Assembly: GCF_019511605.1 (NCBI RefSeq)
Contig: NZ_JAEUAV010000004.1
Location: 186,001 to 250,000 of the forward strand
DNA: 64,000 bases
Source of the DNA: Paraburkholderia phenoliruptrix
Lineage (GTDB): Bacteria; Pseudomonadota; Gammaproteobacteria; Burkholderiales; Burkholderiaceae
Direction: 5' to 3'
Under the pieces are notes generated by a model. That model saw only the letters and a list, made by a program, of their open reading frames with translations, did no database searches and had not been told where the DNA came from. This document shows, one piece after another, positions 27,660 to 37,358 of this stretch (its first letter is position 1; each line of letters starts with the position of its first letter). The translations under genes were made by a program, and so were the position numbers.

Positions 27660-30600
27660 TCAGCGCTGCATCGAGTCCCACACCTTGTAAAGCCGCTTCA
27701 CGGAGACGGGCATCGGCGTGCGCAATTCCTGCGCGAACAGCGACACGCGCAACTCTTCCAAAAGCCAACGGAACTCGGAAAGACGCGCATCCGGCACGCC
27801 GCCACGCTGCGCGAGCGCGCGCTGATAGTGCTGCAACAACGGCTGGAATTCGGCAAACTGCCGCGCATCGCGCGCGGGGTCTGCTTTCAGCTTGTCGATG
27901 CGCAATGCAATGGCCTTCAGATAACGCGGGAAATGCGTCAGTTGAGAGTACGGAGTATCGACCACGAACCGCTTGCCGATCAGCGCATCGAGCTGATTCT
28001 GCATGTCGGCATGCGCGCTGGTGAATGACCTGGCCTGCACCAGCTTCTTCAGCACAGCCGCGTACTCGCCGAGAATCTGCCCGACTAGTCGCGCAATTTC
28101 CTGAGCAAGCAGGCTCAGACGGCTACGCCCTTCGTCGCGCCGCGTGTGAAAGCTCGCGTCGTCGTCCGGCAACGGATCCTGCAGGCACGCGCGATCGAGC
28201 GCGGTGTCGACCAACTGGTCGCGCAGTTCTTCCTGCGTGCCGCGAGTCATGAACTGCATCGCCATTTCTCGCAAGCCCGGCAGGTTCTTCTCCAGATACT
28301 TGATCGGCTCCTTCAACTGCAACGCGAACAGCCGACGCAAGCCCGCGCGATGAATGCGCGCCGCCTCGTCGGGTGAATCGAACACCTCGACGTCGCAATG
28401 GGTGCCGCGATCCACCAGCGCCGGATAACCGAACAGCGTCTGCCCGCCGCGGCGGATTTCGAGCAGCTCGGGCAGCTTGCCGAAATTCCAGGTAGTGAGG
28501 TTTTCGTACAGCGCGGTGCCGGCGCTCCCGCCGCCCGAGGCCGCGCCCTGCGCGCCCGGCACGGCAACGCCTGGCGCGCGCGCCGCCTTGCCAGCAGACG
28601 ACGCCCCCGGCGGCGACGCCACTTCTCCGCGCGCCCCAGCGGCGCCAGCAGTACCAGCAGCACCCGAAGCACCCGCAGTCCCCGCGAGCGCCGCGCCCGC
28701 CGCGCTCGACGCGATCTTCTGGAAATGCTGCTGCGCCTGCCCGCCGAGCTCCGCGCGCAGTTGCGACAGATTGCGGCCCATCGCGAGCTGCCGCCCGTGC
28801 TCGTCGATCACCTTGAAGTTCATGAACAGATGCGGCGGCAAGGTCTCGAGTTTGAAGTCGGCCTGCCTGAGCGCGACCTGCTTCTGTTCGCGCACATCGG
28901 CGATCAACGCTTCGAGTAGACCGCCCGCGGCAAAACGCGGCGGCTCATGACGCTCGACGAAACCCGCCGCGTACTCCGGCAGCGGCACACAGTGACGCCG
29001 CAGTTTTTGCGGCAACGACTTCAGCAGCAGTTGCGTCTTCTCCTTCAGCATGCCGGGCACGAGCCACTCGCAGCGCCGCGCGTCGACCTGATTCAGCGCG
29101 AAGAGCGGCACGGCGAGCGTGACGCCGTCGCGCGGGGAACCCGGCTCGAAGTGATACGTGAGCGCCATCTCGACGCCCGCCATCGTCATCCGTTTGGGGA
29201 ACAGGTCTGTCGTCACACCGGCGGCTTCGTGGCGCATCAGGTCGTCGCGCGACAGGTACAGCAGGCGCAGCTTGTCCTCCGGCTGGCCGCTCTTTTTCAC
29301 CTCGTCGCGATACCAGCGCTCGAATGCCGCGCCCGTGTAAATGCCTTTGGGCAGCGCCTGGTCGTAGAAGCCAAAAATCAGTTCTTCGTCGACCAGCACG
29401 TCCTGACGGCGCGACTTATGTTCGAGTTGCTCGATGTCGGCAAGCAGCTTGCGGTTGTGCGCGAAAAAACCGAGGCGCGTGTCGAATTCGCCTTCGACGA
29501 GCGCGCCGCGAATAAACAGCTCGCGCGCGCGCGCCGGGTCTTGCTTGCCGAAGCTCACGCGGCGGCGGTGGTAGATCGGCAGTCCGTACAGCACCGCGCG
29601 CTCGAACGCGGACACCTGCGCCGCGCGCTTTTCCCAATGCGGCTCGCTAAGCGACTTCTTCAGCAGATGCGCGCCGATCTTCTCGATCCACTCGGGCTCG
29701 ATCCTCGCGATGCAGCGCGCGTACAGACGGCTCGTCTCGACCAGTTCTGCGGCCATCACCCATTTGCCCGCTTTCTTCACCAGCGCGGAGCCCGGCCACA
29801 AATAGAACTTGATGCCGCGCGCGCCGAGGTAGTACGGCTCGTCGTCGGCTTTCAGACCGATGTTGCCGAGCAGGCCCGTGAGCAGCGCCAGGTGGATCTG
29901 CTCGAAGGTCGCCTCGGCTTCGTTCAGACGCCAGCCGTGCTCGCGCACCACCGTCAGCAACTGCGAATGAACGTCGCGCCATTCGCGCAGACGCAGTTGC
30001 GACAGGAAGTTCTTGCGGCATTCCTCGTGCAACTGCTTGTTCGACTTCTTGTGCGCAATCGCTTCTTCGAACCAGTTCCAGATCTTCAACCACTGCAGGA
30101 ATTCCGAGCGTTCGTCGGCAAAGCGGCGATGCGCCTCATCGGCCTGCTGCTGCGCCTCGATCGGCCGGTCGCGCGGGTCCTGCACGGACAACGCGCTCGC
30201 AATGACCAGCACTTCCTTCAGCGACTGCTGATCGCGTGCGGCGAGAATCATCCGGCCGACGCGCGGATCGAGCGGCAGACGCGCGAGTTCGCGGCCAAGC
30301 GGCGTGAGCTGATTGTCGTCGTCGACGGCGCCCAGTTCGTTCAGCAGTTGATAACCGTCGGCAATCGCGCGGCCAGGCGGCGGCTCGATAAACGGAAAGG
30401 TCTCAATTGCCGTCAGATGCAGCGACTTCATGCGCAGAATCACGGAAGCCAGCGACGAGCGCAGAATCTCCGTGTCGGTAAAGCGCGCGCGGGCCTGGTA
30501 ATCGCTCTCGTCATAAAGACGGATGCAGATGCCGTCGGCCACCCGTCCGCAACGCCCTGCCCGCTGATTCGCGGCGGCCTGCGAAATGGGCTCGACCTGC

Positions 30601-32009
30601 AACTGCTCGACCTTGTTCCGATACGAGTAGCGCTTCACGCGCGCAAGGCCCGTGTCGACCACATAGCGGATGCCGGGCACCGTCAGCGAGGTTTCCGCGA
30701 CGTTTGTCGCGAGCACGATGCGCCGCGCGTTCGAGGTGCGGAACACGCGCTCCTGGTCGGCGGCGGAAAGCCGCGCGAAGAGCGGCAGGATCTCCGTATG
30801 CGGCGGATGGTGCTTGCGCAGCGCCTCGGCCGCGTCGCGAATTTCACGCTCGCCGGGCAGAAACACGAGCACGTCGCCGGGGCCTTCGCGACACAATTCG
30901 TCGACGGCGTCGACCAGCGCTTCCATCAGATCGCGGTCGCGCTCCTTGCCGGTTTCGCGCGGCGACCTTGCCCGCTCGCCGCGCGCAGCGTGCGAGCTCG
31001 GCGCACCGGCGCCGGCCGAGGTGCCACCCGAGGTGCCTTGCGCGGCGTTTACCGCCGTGCTGTCTTGAGCAACCGGACGGTAGCGCACCTCCACGGGATA
31101 GAGGCGCCCGCTCACTTCGATCACCGGCGCGGGTTTGTCCTCGCTGCCGAAGTGGCGCGCGAAGCGATCGGCGTCGATGGTCGCCGAGGTCACGATCAGC
31201 TTCAGATCGGGGCGCTTCGGCAGGACTTCCTTCAGATAGCCGAGCAGAAAGTCGATGTTCAGACTGCGCTCGTGCGCTTCGTCGATGATCAGCGTGTCAT
31301 ACGCGTTGAGCAACGGATCGGTCTGCGTCTCGGCGAGTAGAATGCCGTCTGTCATCAGCTTGACCGACGCGCCGGGCGACAGATTGTCGGTAAAGCGCAC
31401 CTTGTAGCCGACCACCTCGCCGAACGGCGTGCCGAGTTCTTCGGCTATGCGCCGGCCGGTTGCCGAAGCCGCAATGCGGCGCGGCTGCGTGTGGCCAATC
31501 AGCCCCGAGCCGCCGGCACCGAGGCCGCGGCCCAACGCGAGGCAGATTTTCGGCAACTGAGTAGTCTTACCGGAGCCTGTTTCGCCCGACACGATCACCA
31601 CCTGGTTCTCGGCGATGGCTCGTGCAATCTCGTCGCGACGGCCGGACACCGGCAACGCTTCGGGAAACCTGATCGGCGGTATCGGGTTCGGCGCGACGAC
31701 AGGGCGGGCGCTGCGCGGCGAGTGCGCCGCGCGCGGTTCGCGGCGCTCATTGCGCGGGTTGCCCTGCGCCTCGGCGCCGTGCGCTTTTTCGTTTGACACG
31801 CCACGCTGCGGCTTTTCATTCGGCGCGGCACGCTTCGCCTCGCCGCTCTGCGCGGCGCGCTGCGCCTCGCGCCCCGTACGGGGCGTGTTCGGCTGGCCGC
31901 GCTTCGCCTGCTGGCCGGCGCCGCGCTGCGCGTCGCCTGGCTTCGTTTGATCGGCGGCCGGCGCCGCATTCTCGTTCGCCGCGGCGGGACTTTTGGGTAC
32001 ATTCGACAT
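27660..32009 (-). CDS. hrpA: ATP-dependent RNA helicase HrpA (DEAH box)
   Basis: This 1449-residue protein is longer than E. coli HrpA (about 1300). The helicase core has Walker A GETGSGKT (142-149), DEAH in IIDEAHERS, SATID, the RecA2 motifs and a QRAGRCGR motif VI. OB-fold and long HrpA-specific C-terminal regions follow. It acts on RNA and has been linked to rescue of stalled ribosomes in E. coli. Three low-complexity additions are visible: a charged N-terminal tail of about 110 residues, an insert in the core after RLYPVEVRYRP, and a Gly/Ala-rich insert at about nt 28500-28720. The ATG at 32009 has no Shine-Dalgarno and lies only 8 bases from a -10-like box. Confidence 0.97.
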   Translation of the reverse strand: MSNVPKSPAAANENAAPAADQTKPGDAQRGAGQQAKRGQPNTPRTGREAQRAAQSGEAKRAAPNEKPQRGVSNEKAHGAEAQGNPRNERREPRAAHSPRSARPVVAPNPIPPIRFPEALPVSGRRDEIARAIAENQVVIVSGETGSGKTTQLPKICLALGRGLGAGGSGLIGHTQPRRIAASATGRRIAEELGTPFGEVVGYKVRFTDNLSPGASVKLMTDGILLAETQTDPLLNAYDTLIIDEAHERSLNIDFLLGYLKEVLPKRPDLKLIVTSATIDADRFARHFGSEDKPAPVIEVSGRLYPVEVRYRPVAQDSTAVNAAQGTSGGTSAGAGAPSSHAARGERARSPRETGKERDRDLMEALVDAVDELCREGPGDVLVFLPGEREIRDAAEALRKHHPPHTEILPLFARLSAADQERVFRTSNARRIVLATNVAETSLTVPGIRYVVDTGLARVKRYSYRNKVEQLQVEPISQAAANQRAGRCGRVADGICIRLYDESDYQARARFTDTEILRSSLASVILRMKSLHLTAIETFPFIEPPPGRAIADGYQLLNELGAVDDDNQLTPLGRELARLPLDPRVGRMILAARDQQSLKEVLVIASALSVQDPRDRPIEAQQQADEAHRRFADERSEFLQWLKIWNWFEEAIAHKKSNKQLHEECRKNFLSQLRLREWRDVHSQLLTVVREHGWRLNEAEATFEQIHLALLTGLLGNIGLKADDEPYYLGARGIKFYLWPGSALVKKAGKWVMAAELVETSRLYARCIARIEPEWIEKIGAHLLKKSLSEPHWEKRAAQVSAFERAVLYGLPIYHRRRVSFGKQDPARARELFIRGALVEGEFDTRLGFFAHNRKLLADIEQLEHKSRRQDVLVDEELIFGFYDQALPKGIYTGAAFERWYRDEVKKSGQPEDKLRLLYLSRDDLMRHEAAGVTTDLFPKRMTMAGVEMALTYHFEPGSPRDGVTLAVPLFALNQVDARRCEWLVPGMLKEKTQLLLKSLPQKLRRHCVPLPEYAAGFVERHEPPRFAAGGLLEALIADVREQKQVALRQADFKLETLPPHLFMNFKVIDEHGRQLAMGRNLSQLRAELGGQAQQHFQKIASSAAGAALAGTAGASGAAGTAGAAGARGEVASPPGASSAGKAARAPGVAVPGAQGAASGGGSAGTALYENLTTWNFGKLPELLEIRRGGQTLFGYPALVDRGTHCDVEVFDSPDEAARIHRAGLRRLFALQLKEPIKYLEKNLPGLREMAMQFMTRGTQEELRDQLVDTALDRACLQDPLPDDDASFHTRRDEGRSRLSLLAQEIARLVGQILGEYAAVLKKLVQARSFTSAHADMQNQLDALIGKRFVVDTPYSQLTHFPRYLKAIALRIDKLKADPARDARQFAEFQPLLQHYQRALAQRGGVPDARLSEFRWLLEELRVSLFAQELRTPMPVSVKRLYKVWDSMQR

Positions 32010-32017
32010 GGGGGCGC

Positions 32018-32025
32018 ATTATAAT
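32018..32025. promoter_or_regulatory. Shared palindromic -10 element (ATTATAAT) for hrpA and argA
   Basis: The 8-base palindrome reads TATAAT on both strands (32020-32025 plus, 32023-32018 minus). The argA ATG lies 7 bases after the plus hexamer and the hrpA ATG 8 bases after the minus hexamer. Transcripts in both directions would therefore begin at or next to the start codon. No strong -35 boxes are seen. Confidence 0.55.
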
Positions 32026-32032
32026 CCCGGGC

Positions 32033-33421
32033 ATGAATTCCCAAACCGACCTCGTCCCCGCGCCCGCGAGCGTTCCGGCCCCTGCCGGCACATCGGAAGA
32101 CCTCGCACAGCACGCGCAATTCGTCGACTGGATGCGCTCAGTCGCCCCTTATATCCACGCGTTCCGCAACAAGACGTTTGTTGTCGGTTTTGGCGGCGAG
32201 GTGGTGCATCAGGGGCTGCTCAATGCGCTCGTGTCGGACATCGCGCTGCTGCAGGCCATGGGTATCCAGATCGTGCTGGTGCACGGCTCGCGTCCGCAGG
32301 TCGAAGAACAGATGAGCCTGCACGGTGTCGAGTCCGAGTTCTCACACGGCATGCGCATTACGGACGCGCGCGCGCTCGAATCCGCGAAAGAAGCGGCCGG
32401 CGAAGTGCGTCTGGATATCGAGGCGGCCATCAGCCAGGGCTTGCCGAACACGCCGATGGCGCACGCGCACATCAGCGTCGTGTCGGGCAATTTCGTCACG
32501 GCGCGCCCGGTCGGCATTCTCGACGGCGTGGACTTCGCCCACACCGGCGTGGTGCGCAAGATCGACGCCGATTCGATCCGCCATTCGCTCGCAAGCCGCA
32601 AGCTCGTGCTGCTTTCGCCGCTCGGCTTCTCGCCCACCGGCGAGGCGTTCAATCTGTCGATGGAAGACGTGGCGTCCGCCGCCGCCATTGCGCTGCGTGC
32701 CGACAAGATCGTGTTCCTGACCGAAACGCCGGGCCTCATGCAGGCTGGCGAAGACGGCCCTGAACTGATCCGCGAACTGTCGCTCGACGACGCCTACAAG
32801 CTGCACGAAAGCGGCGAAGTGACCGGCGACGCGGGCTTTTACCTGAAGCACTCGATCCGAGCGTGCCGTGGCGGCGTGCCGCGCGCGCACATCATCCCCT
32901 ACGCGCTCGACGGCAGCTTGCTGCTCGAACTGTTCCTGCACGACGGCGTGGGTACGATGATCTCGTACGAGAACCTCGAAAGTCTGCGCGAAGCGACGCC
33001 GGACGACGTCGGCGGTATTCTTGCGCTGATCGAGCCGCTCGAATCGGACGGCACGCTGGTGCGGCGCGGCCGCCATCAGATCGAACGCGACATCGACCAT
33101 TTCTCGGTGATCGAGCACGACGGCGTGCTGTTCGGCTGCGCGGCGCTGTATCCGTACACGCAGGAGCGCATCGGCGAAATGGCCTGCCTCACCGTCGCCC
33201 CCGAAGCACAGGGCACCGGCGACGGCGAGCGCCTGCTCAAGCGCATCGAGCAACGCGCGCGGGCACGCGGCCTCACGCGCATTTTCGTGCTCACCACGCG
33301 CACCGAACACTGGTTCCTCAAGCGCGGCTTCGTCAAGGTCACGGTCGACGACCTGCCCGAAGACCGCCGCCGACTCTACAACTGGCAGCGCAAATCGCTC
33401 GTGCTGATGAAACAGCTCTGA
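32033..33421 (+). CDS. argA: N-acetylglutamate synthase
   Basis: This 462-residue classical ArgA makes N-acetylglutamate from glutamate and acetyl-CoA, the first step of arginine synthesis. An amino-acid-kinase-like domain (about 35-290; [25 protein letters not shown]) carries the regulatory arginine site in the family. A GNAT acetyltransferase domain (about 310-455; [18 protein letters not shown]) follows. The ATG at 32033 adds about 30 Pro/Ala-rich residues before the point where E. coli ArgA begins, and no better start is visible. No Shine-Dalgarno precedes it, which fits a leaderless mRNA. yggX follows 58 bases downstream. Confidence 0.96.
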   Translation: MNSQTDLVPAPASVPAPAGTSEDLAQHAQFVDWMRSVAPYIHAFRNKTFVVGFGGEVVHQGLLNALVSDIALLQAMGIQIVLVHGSRPQVEEQMSLHGVESEFSHGMRITDARALESAKEAAGEVRLDIEAAISQGLPNTPMAHAHISVVSGNFVTARPVGILDGVDFAHTGVVRKIDADSIRHSLASRKLVLLSPLGFSPTGEAFNLSMEDVASAAAIALRADKIVFLTETPGLMQAGEDGPELIRELSLDDAYKLHESGEVTGDAGFYLKHSIRACRGGVPRAHIIPYALDGSLLLELFLHDGVGTMISYENLESLREATPDDVGGILALIEPLESDGTLVRRGRHQIERDIDHFSVIEHDGVLFGCAALYPYTQERIGEMACLTVAPEAQGTGDGERLLKRIEQRARARGLTRIFVLTTRTEHWFLKRGFVKVTVDDLPEDRRRLYNWQRKSLVLMKQL

Positions 33422-33479
33422 GCGACCTCATATAAGCGCCTGGCCGTCGTCCCCACATCGATTACAGGAGAAGCACAGC

Positions 33480-33755
33480 ATGACTCGTATGGTTCAATGC
33501 GCGAAGCTCGGCAAGGAAGCCGAAGGCCTCGATTTTCCGCCGCTGCCGGGCGAACTCGGCAAGCGGATCTACGAAAGCATCTCGAAGGAAGCGTGGCAAA
33601 GCTGGCTGAAGCAGCAAACCATGCTGATCAACGAAAACCGCCTGAACATGGCCGACCCGCGCGCGCGCCAGTATCTGATGAAGCAGACCGAGAAGTTCTT
33701 CTTCGGCGAAGGTGCGGACACCGCGCAGGGCTACGTGCCGCCGGCGGGCGAATAA
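33480..33755 (+). CDS. yggX: Probable Fe(2+)-trafficking protein YggX
   Basis: This 91-residue cytosolic protein matches YggX in length and sequence: [21 protein letters not shown] at the start with the conserved Cys7, and [19 protein letters not shown] in the second half. The family protects Fe-S clusters and aids their repair under oxidative stress. The ATG at 33480 has AGGAGA 11 bases upstream. It lies 58 bases after argA, probably as the second gene of that unit, and a strong terminator follows about 100 bases downstream. Confidence 0.97.
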   Translation: MTRMVQCAKLGKEAEGLDFPPLPGELGKRIYESISKEAWQSWLKQQTMLINENRLNMADPRARQYLMKQTEKFFFGEGADTAQGYVPPAGE

Positions 33756-33861
33756 GAGACGGGTAGGCACCGGGCGAGAGCGCCGCGTGCCCGATGAAGT
33801 TTGCGTGAACGCCGCGATTCGTTGCTCGATCGGCCTTGCACACTCGCCGCCCACCGCCCAG

Positions 33862-33889
33862 AATCCGCGCCTCGTGCGCGGATTTTTTT
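33862..33889 (+). terminator. Rho-independent terminator of argA-yggX
   Basis: AATCCGCGC pairs with GCGCGGATT around a CTCGT loop and runs into seven Ts. It ends the argA-yggX transcript. Confidence 0.93.
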
Positions 33890-34031
33890 CGTCCGCAGGC
33901 CGGCGCAAAACTCCCCAAACGGTACATTTTTGGGCCGTTTAAACCCTTTGCGCAGACCGCCGCGATTCCCGCAATCCCCCGCCCCGCAAGGGATCGGGCG
34001 GCATTGCCCGGCCCGCCGGGTAAAAGCAGGT

Positions 34032-34061
34032 TTGCACGATCCTCTGTCATCGTGCTAATAT
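34032..34061 (+). promoter_or_regulatory. Predicted sigma-70 promoter of the ProP-like gene
   Basis: TTGCAC (34032-34037) and TAATAT (34056-34061) are separated by 18 bases. Four of six positions match at each hexamer, and this is the best pair in the 692-base gap. Confidence 0.5.
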
Positions 34062-34581
34062 GTGCGTCGTTCCAACAGCAATTCACCTTCATTCGCGTTC
34101 CCTGACCTTGCGACACCAAGTGCTTGCACTGCGCGTGTCCATCGCGATGGAACAGTTTTTTATACAAGAAGGCTTGTCGGTCGTATCGCGGTTTGAGCTT
34201 GCCTGACGCCCCTCGAGAGAGTTGGCCAACGGGTTTTGCACAAGCGGCGAGTCAAGCACCGGCCTTTTTCGTTTCAAGCCTTCCAACGGCGTAGGGTCTG
34301 GCTTCCAGCCATCCGCGTCCTCATGCACCTGCCCCGTTCCACGGCCCGGCAAGTGCGACAGTCAGCACAATCTAGACGAGTGTTTTTTCGCGACCTGGCT
34401 CGCGAGGCACGGGCGCTTGCCGCTTTTGCGGCCCTGGCTGCGCTGCTGCGTTTTGTTTCGACGCGCACCCGCTCTTTCGCCGCCGCGGCGAAGAGGCCCT
34501 CGCCCCGTTTGCGAAACTGCACTTTCCAGCAACCGTGGCGGAACGCATCATGAGTTTCGTCGCAGTCATCGGAGTATTACC
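34062..34581 (+). other. Long untranslated leader before the ProP-like gene
   Basis: About 520 bases separate the predicted start from the TTG start codon. The frame is open over the later part, but the codon content is unlike a gene and nothing resembles the MFS family before 34582. The leader has T-rich patches (34150-34165, 34380-34390) and GC-rich segments that could pair. No known riboswitch or ncRNA class was recognised. Confidence 0.45.
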
Positions 34582-36042
34582 TTGACCGCTTCCAGCAACG
34601 GCTTCTGGCGACACCAACAAGAACAACGCCTTTCCCTCGACGACATCACCGTCGTCGACAACTCTCTGCTCAAGCGTGCCGTCGGCGCGATGGCGCTTGG
34701 CAACGCAATGGAATGGTTCGATTTCGGCGTGTACAGCTACATTGCCGTGACCCTCGGCAAAGTGTTCTTCCCGTCGTCGAGCCCGTCCGCCCAGTTGATC
34801 GCGACTTTCGGCACCTTTGCCGCCGCGTTTCTGGTGCGCCCGGTCGGCGGCATGGTGTTCGGGCCGCTCGGTGATCGCATCGGCCGTCAGCGCGTGCTGG
34901 CGATGACCATGATCATGATGGCGCTCGGCACTTTCGCGATCGGCCTGATTCCGAGCTATGCGTCGATCGGCATTCTTGCGCCGGCGCTGCTGCTCGTCGC
35001 GCGTCTCGTGCAAGGCTTCTCGACCGGCGGCGAATATGGCGGCGCGGCGACCTTCATTGCCGAGTTTTCGACGGACAAGCGCCGCGGCTTCATGGGCAGC
35101 TTCCTCGAGTTCGGCACGCTGATCGGCTACGTGCTCGGCGCGGGCACGGTCGCGGTGCTGACCGCGACGCTCACGAACGACGCGCTGCTGTCGTGGGGCT
35201 GGCGTGTGCCGTTTCTGATTGCTGGTCCTCTCGGACTCGTGGGTCTGTACATCCGCATGAAGCTCGAGGAAACGCCCGCGTTCAAGAAGCAGGCCGAGCA
35301 ACGCGAGGCCGAGGAAAAGGCGCTGCCCAAGCAGTCGTTCCGCCAGCTGCTCGCGCAGCAATGGAAGCCGCTGCTGCTGTGCGTCGGCCTCGTGCTGATT
35401 TTCAACGTGACCGACTACATGGCGCTGTCGTATCTGCCGAGCTATCTGTCGGCGACGCTGCACTTTAACGAATCGCACGGTCTCTTCATCGTTCTGATCG
35501 TCATGGTGCTGATGATGCCGGCCACGCTCGTGGCAGGCCGCCTGTCCGATGCGATCGGCCGCAAACCGGTCATGCTGTTCGGTTGCGTGGGACTCTTCGC
35601 GCTGGCGATTCCCGCGCTGCTGCTGATCCGTATGGGCACGGTGCTGCCGGTGTTCGCCGGCCTGATGATTCTCGGCATGCTGCTGTCGTGCTTCACGGGT
35701 GTGATGCCCTCGGCACTGCCGGCGCTGTTCCCGACGAAGATCCGTTATGGCGCGCTCGCCATCGGTTTCAACATTTCGGTGTCGCTGTTCGGCGGTACGA
35801 CGCCGCTCGTGACCGCATGGCTCGTCGACCGTACCGGCAATCTGATGATGCCCGCGTATTACCTGATGGGCGCGTCGCTGATCGGCATCGTCTCCGTGGT
35901 GGCGCTGCGCGAAACCGCCCGCAAGCCGCTGCTCGGCTCGGGCCCGTGCGTCGCGACGCGCGCCGAAGCACACGCCGTGCTGCGCGGCGAACGCGAAGCC
36001 GAAGAGATGGACGAACGCTACGCGGCTACGGCGCGTGCGTGA
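34582..36042 (+). CDS. proP: MFS proline/glycine-betaine (ProP-like) transporter, TTG start
   Basis: This 486-residue, 12-helix major facilitator belongs to the metabolite:H+ symporter (ProP/KgtP/ShiA) group. Signature segments are GNAMEWFDFGVYSYIA in helix 1, the loop GDRIGRQRVL, GFSTGGEYGGAA, and the second loop GRLSDAIGRKPVM. ProP in E. coli takes up proline, glycine betaine and other osmolytes. The C-terminal tail is charged (ALRGEREAEEMDERY) but shorter than the E. coli coiled coil. Translation starts at TTG 34582 with GGAG 7 bases upstream; no ATG fits. The exact solute is inferred from family similarity. Confidence 0.9.
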   Translation: MTASSNGFWRHQQEQRLSLDDITVVDNSLLKRAVGAMALGNAMEWFDFGVYSYIAVTLGKVFFPSSSPSAQLIATFGTFAAAFLVRPVGGMVFGPLGDRIGRQRVLAMTMIMMALGTFAIGLIPSYASIGILAPALLLVARLVQGFSTGGEYGGAATFIAEFSTDKRRGFMGSFLEFGTLIGYVLGAGTVAVLTATLTNDALLSWGWRVPFLIAGPLGLVGLYIRMKLEETPAFKKQAEQREAEEKALPKQSFRQLLAQQWKPLLLCVGLVLIFNVTDYMALSYLPSYLSATLHFNESHGLFIVLIVMVLMMPATLVAGRLSDAIGRKPVMLFGCVGLFALAIPALLLIRMGTVLPVFAGLMILGMLLSCFTGVMPSALPALFPTKIRYGALAIGFNISVSLFGGTTPLVTAWLVDRTGNLMMPAYYLMGASLIGIVSVVALRETARKPLLGSGPCVATRAEAHAVLRGEREAEEMDERYAATARA

Positions 36043-36136
36043 TCGAATGAAGCAATGAAGCAATGATGCAATGAGGCACGGCGCTCCGCCGCGCCGTGCG
36101 TACGAACGCATGCAAATGTGTGCATTTACATGCAGG

Positions 36137-36164
36137 ACGGGCCGGCTTTACAGCCGGCCCGTTT
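36137..36164. terminator. Bidirectional terminator
   Basis: ACGGGCCGGC pairs perfectly with GCCGGCCCGT around TTTACA, and TTTT follows on the plus strand. It separates the ProP-like gene (plus) from the phosphoesterase gene (minus), which ends right beside it. Confidence 0.85.
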
Positions 36165-36653
36165 TCATTTGAGCAACGAGTCGAAGCTCGCCTCGGCGCG
36201 CGTGCCGTGGACAACCAGCATGCCCGCCGACACCGGCAGCTTGAAGCGCCGTGGTCCCGCACTGCCGGGATTGACGAAGAGCACGCCGTCGCGCTCGCTG
36301 ATCGACGGCTTGTGCGAATGGCCGGTCACCACTACGCCGATGCCCTGCCGGCGCAAATCGGCCGGCACGTCGGCTATATCGTGCACCACCAGAATGGTGA
36401 CCTGCTGCACGGTAAGCGTGGCGTGCGTGGGCAGCGAACTGGCCCACTCGCCGGTGTCGTTGTTGCCGCGTACGACTGTCAGCGGTGCGATTTGCGAGAG
36501 CGCGTCGAGCACCGCCGCGTTGCAGATATCGCCCGCATGAATGATGGCGTCGCAGCCCGCGAGATAGTCGAGCGCTTCGGGCCGCACGAGGTTGTGCGTG
36601 TCGGAAATCAAGCCGATGCGCGCTGGCGGCAAGGCGTGCTTACGTAGAGTCAT
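36165..36653 (-). CDS. YfcE-like metallophosphoesterase
   Basis: This 162-residue calcineurin-like phosphoesterase is of the small YfcE/MJ0936 type. The di-metal motifs appear in order: GLISDTHN (Asp18, His20), HAGDICN (Asp42), VRGNND (Asn64), VVHD (His91) and GHSHKP (His112, His114). Such enzymes hydrolyse phosphodiester bonds, and the physiological substrate is generally unknown. The ATG at 36653 is 9 residues before the first motif. It lies 34 bases downstream of the TMEM175-like gene on the same strand and is probably cotranscribed with it. Confidence 0.9.
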   Translation of the reverse strand: MTLRKHALPPARIGLISDTHNLVRPEALDYLAGCDAIIHAGDICNAAVLDALSQIAPLTVVRGNNDTGEWASSLPTHATLTVQQVTILVVHDIADVPADLRRQGIGVVVTGHSHKPSISERDGVLFVNPGSAGPRRFKLPVSAGMLVVHGTRAEASFDSLLK

Positions 36654-36687
36654 GAAGGCAGTCGTGCAAGCTTCGATGCACGCACGC

Positions 36688-37263
<576 letters not shown>

Positions 37264-37358
37264 CGGCTGTTCCTCGAGTGAATGCGGTTGGATTGCACCG
37301 CATCGCGGATTATCCGCGATGCGACGACGCCTTGTCGATCAGCGCCTCGCAGGTCGCG

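Noticed and set aside
28947-31340. 797-codon plus-strand open frame inside hrpA
   Set aside because: Antisense to the conserved helicase core, with no domain and an Arg-rich shadow composition.
36108-36133. Imperfect palindrome around CATGCAAATG / CATTTACATG after the ProP-like gene
   Set aside because: It has one mismatch per arm, no gene starts nearby, and it lies just before a convincing bidirectional terminator. It is probably a chance word.
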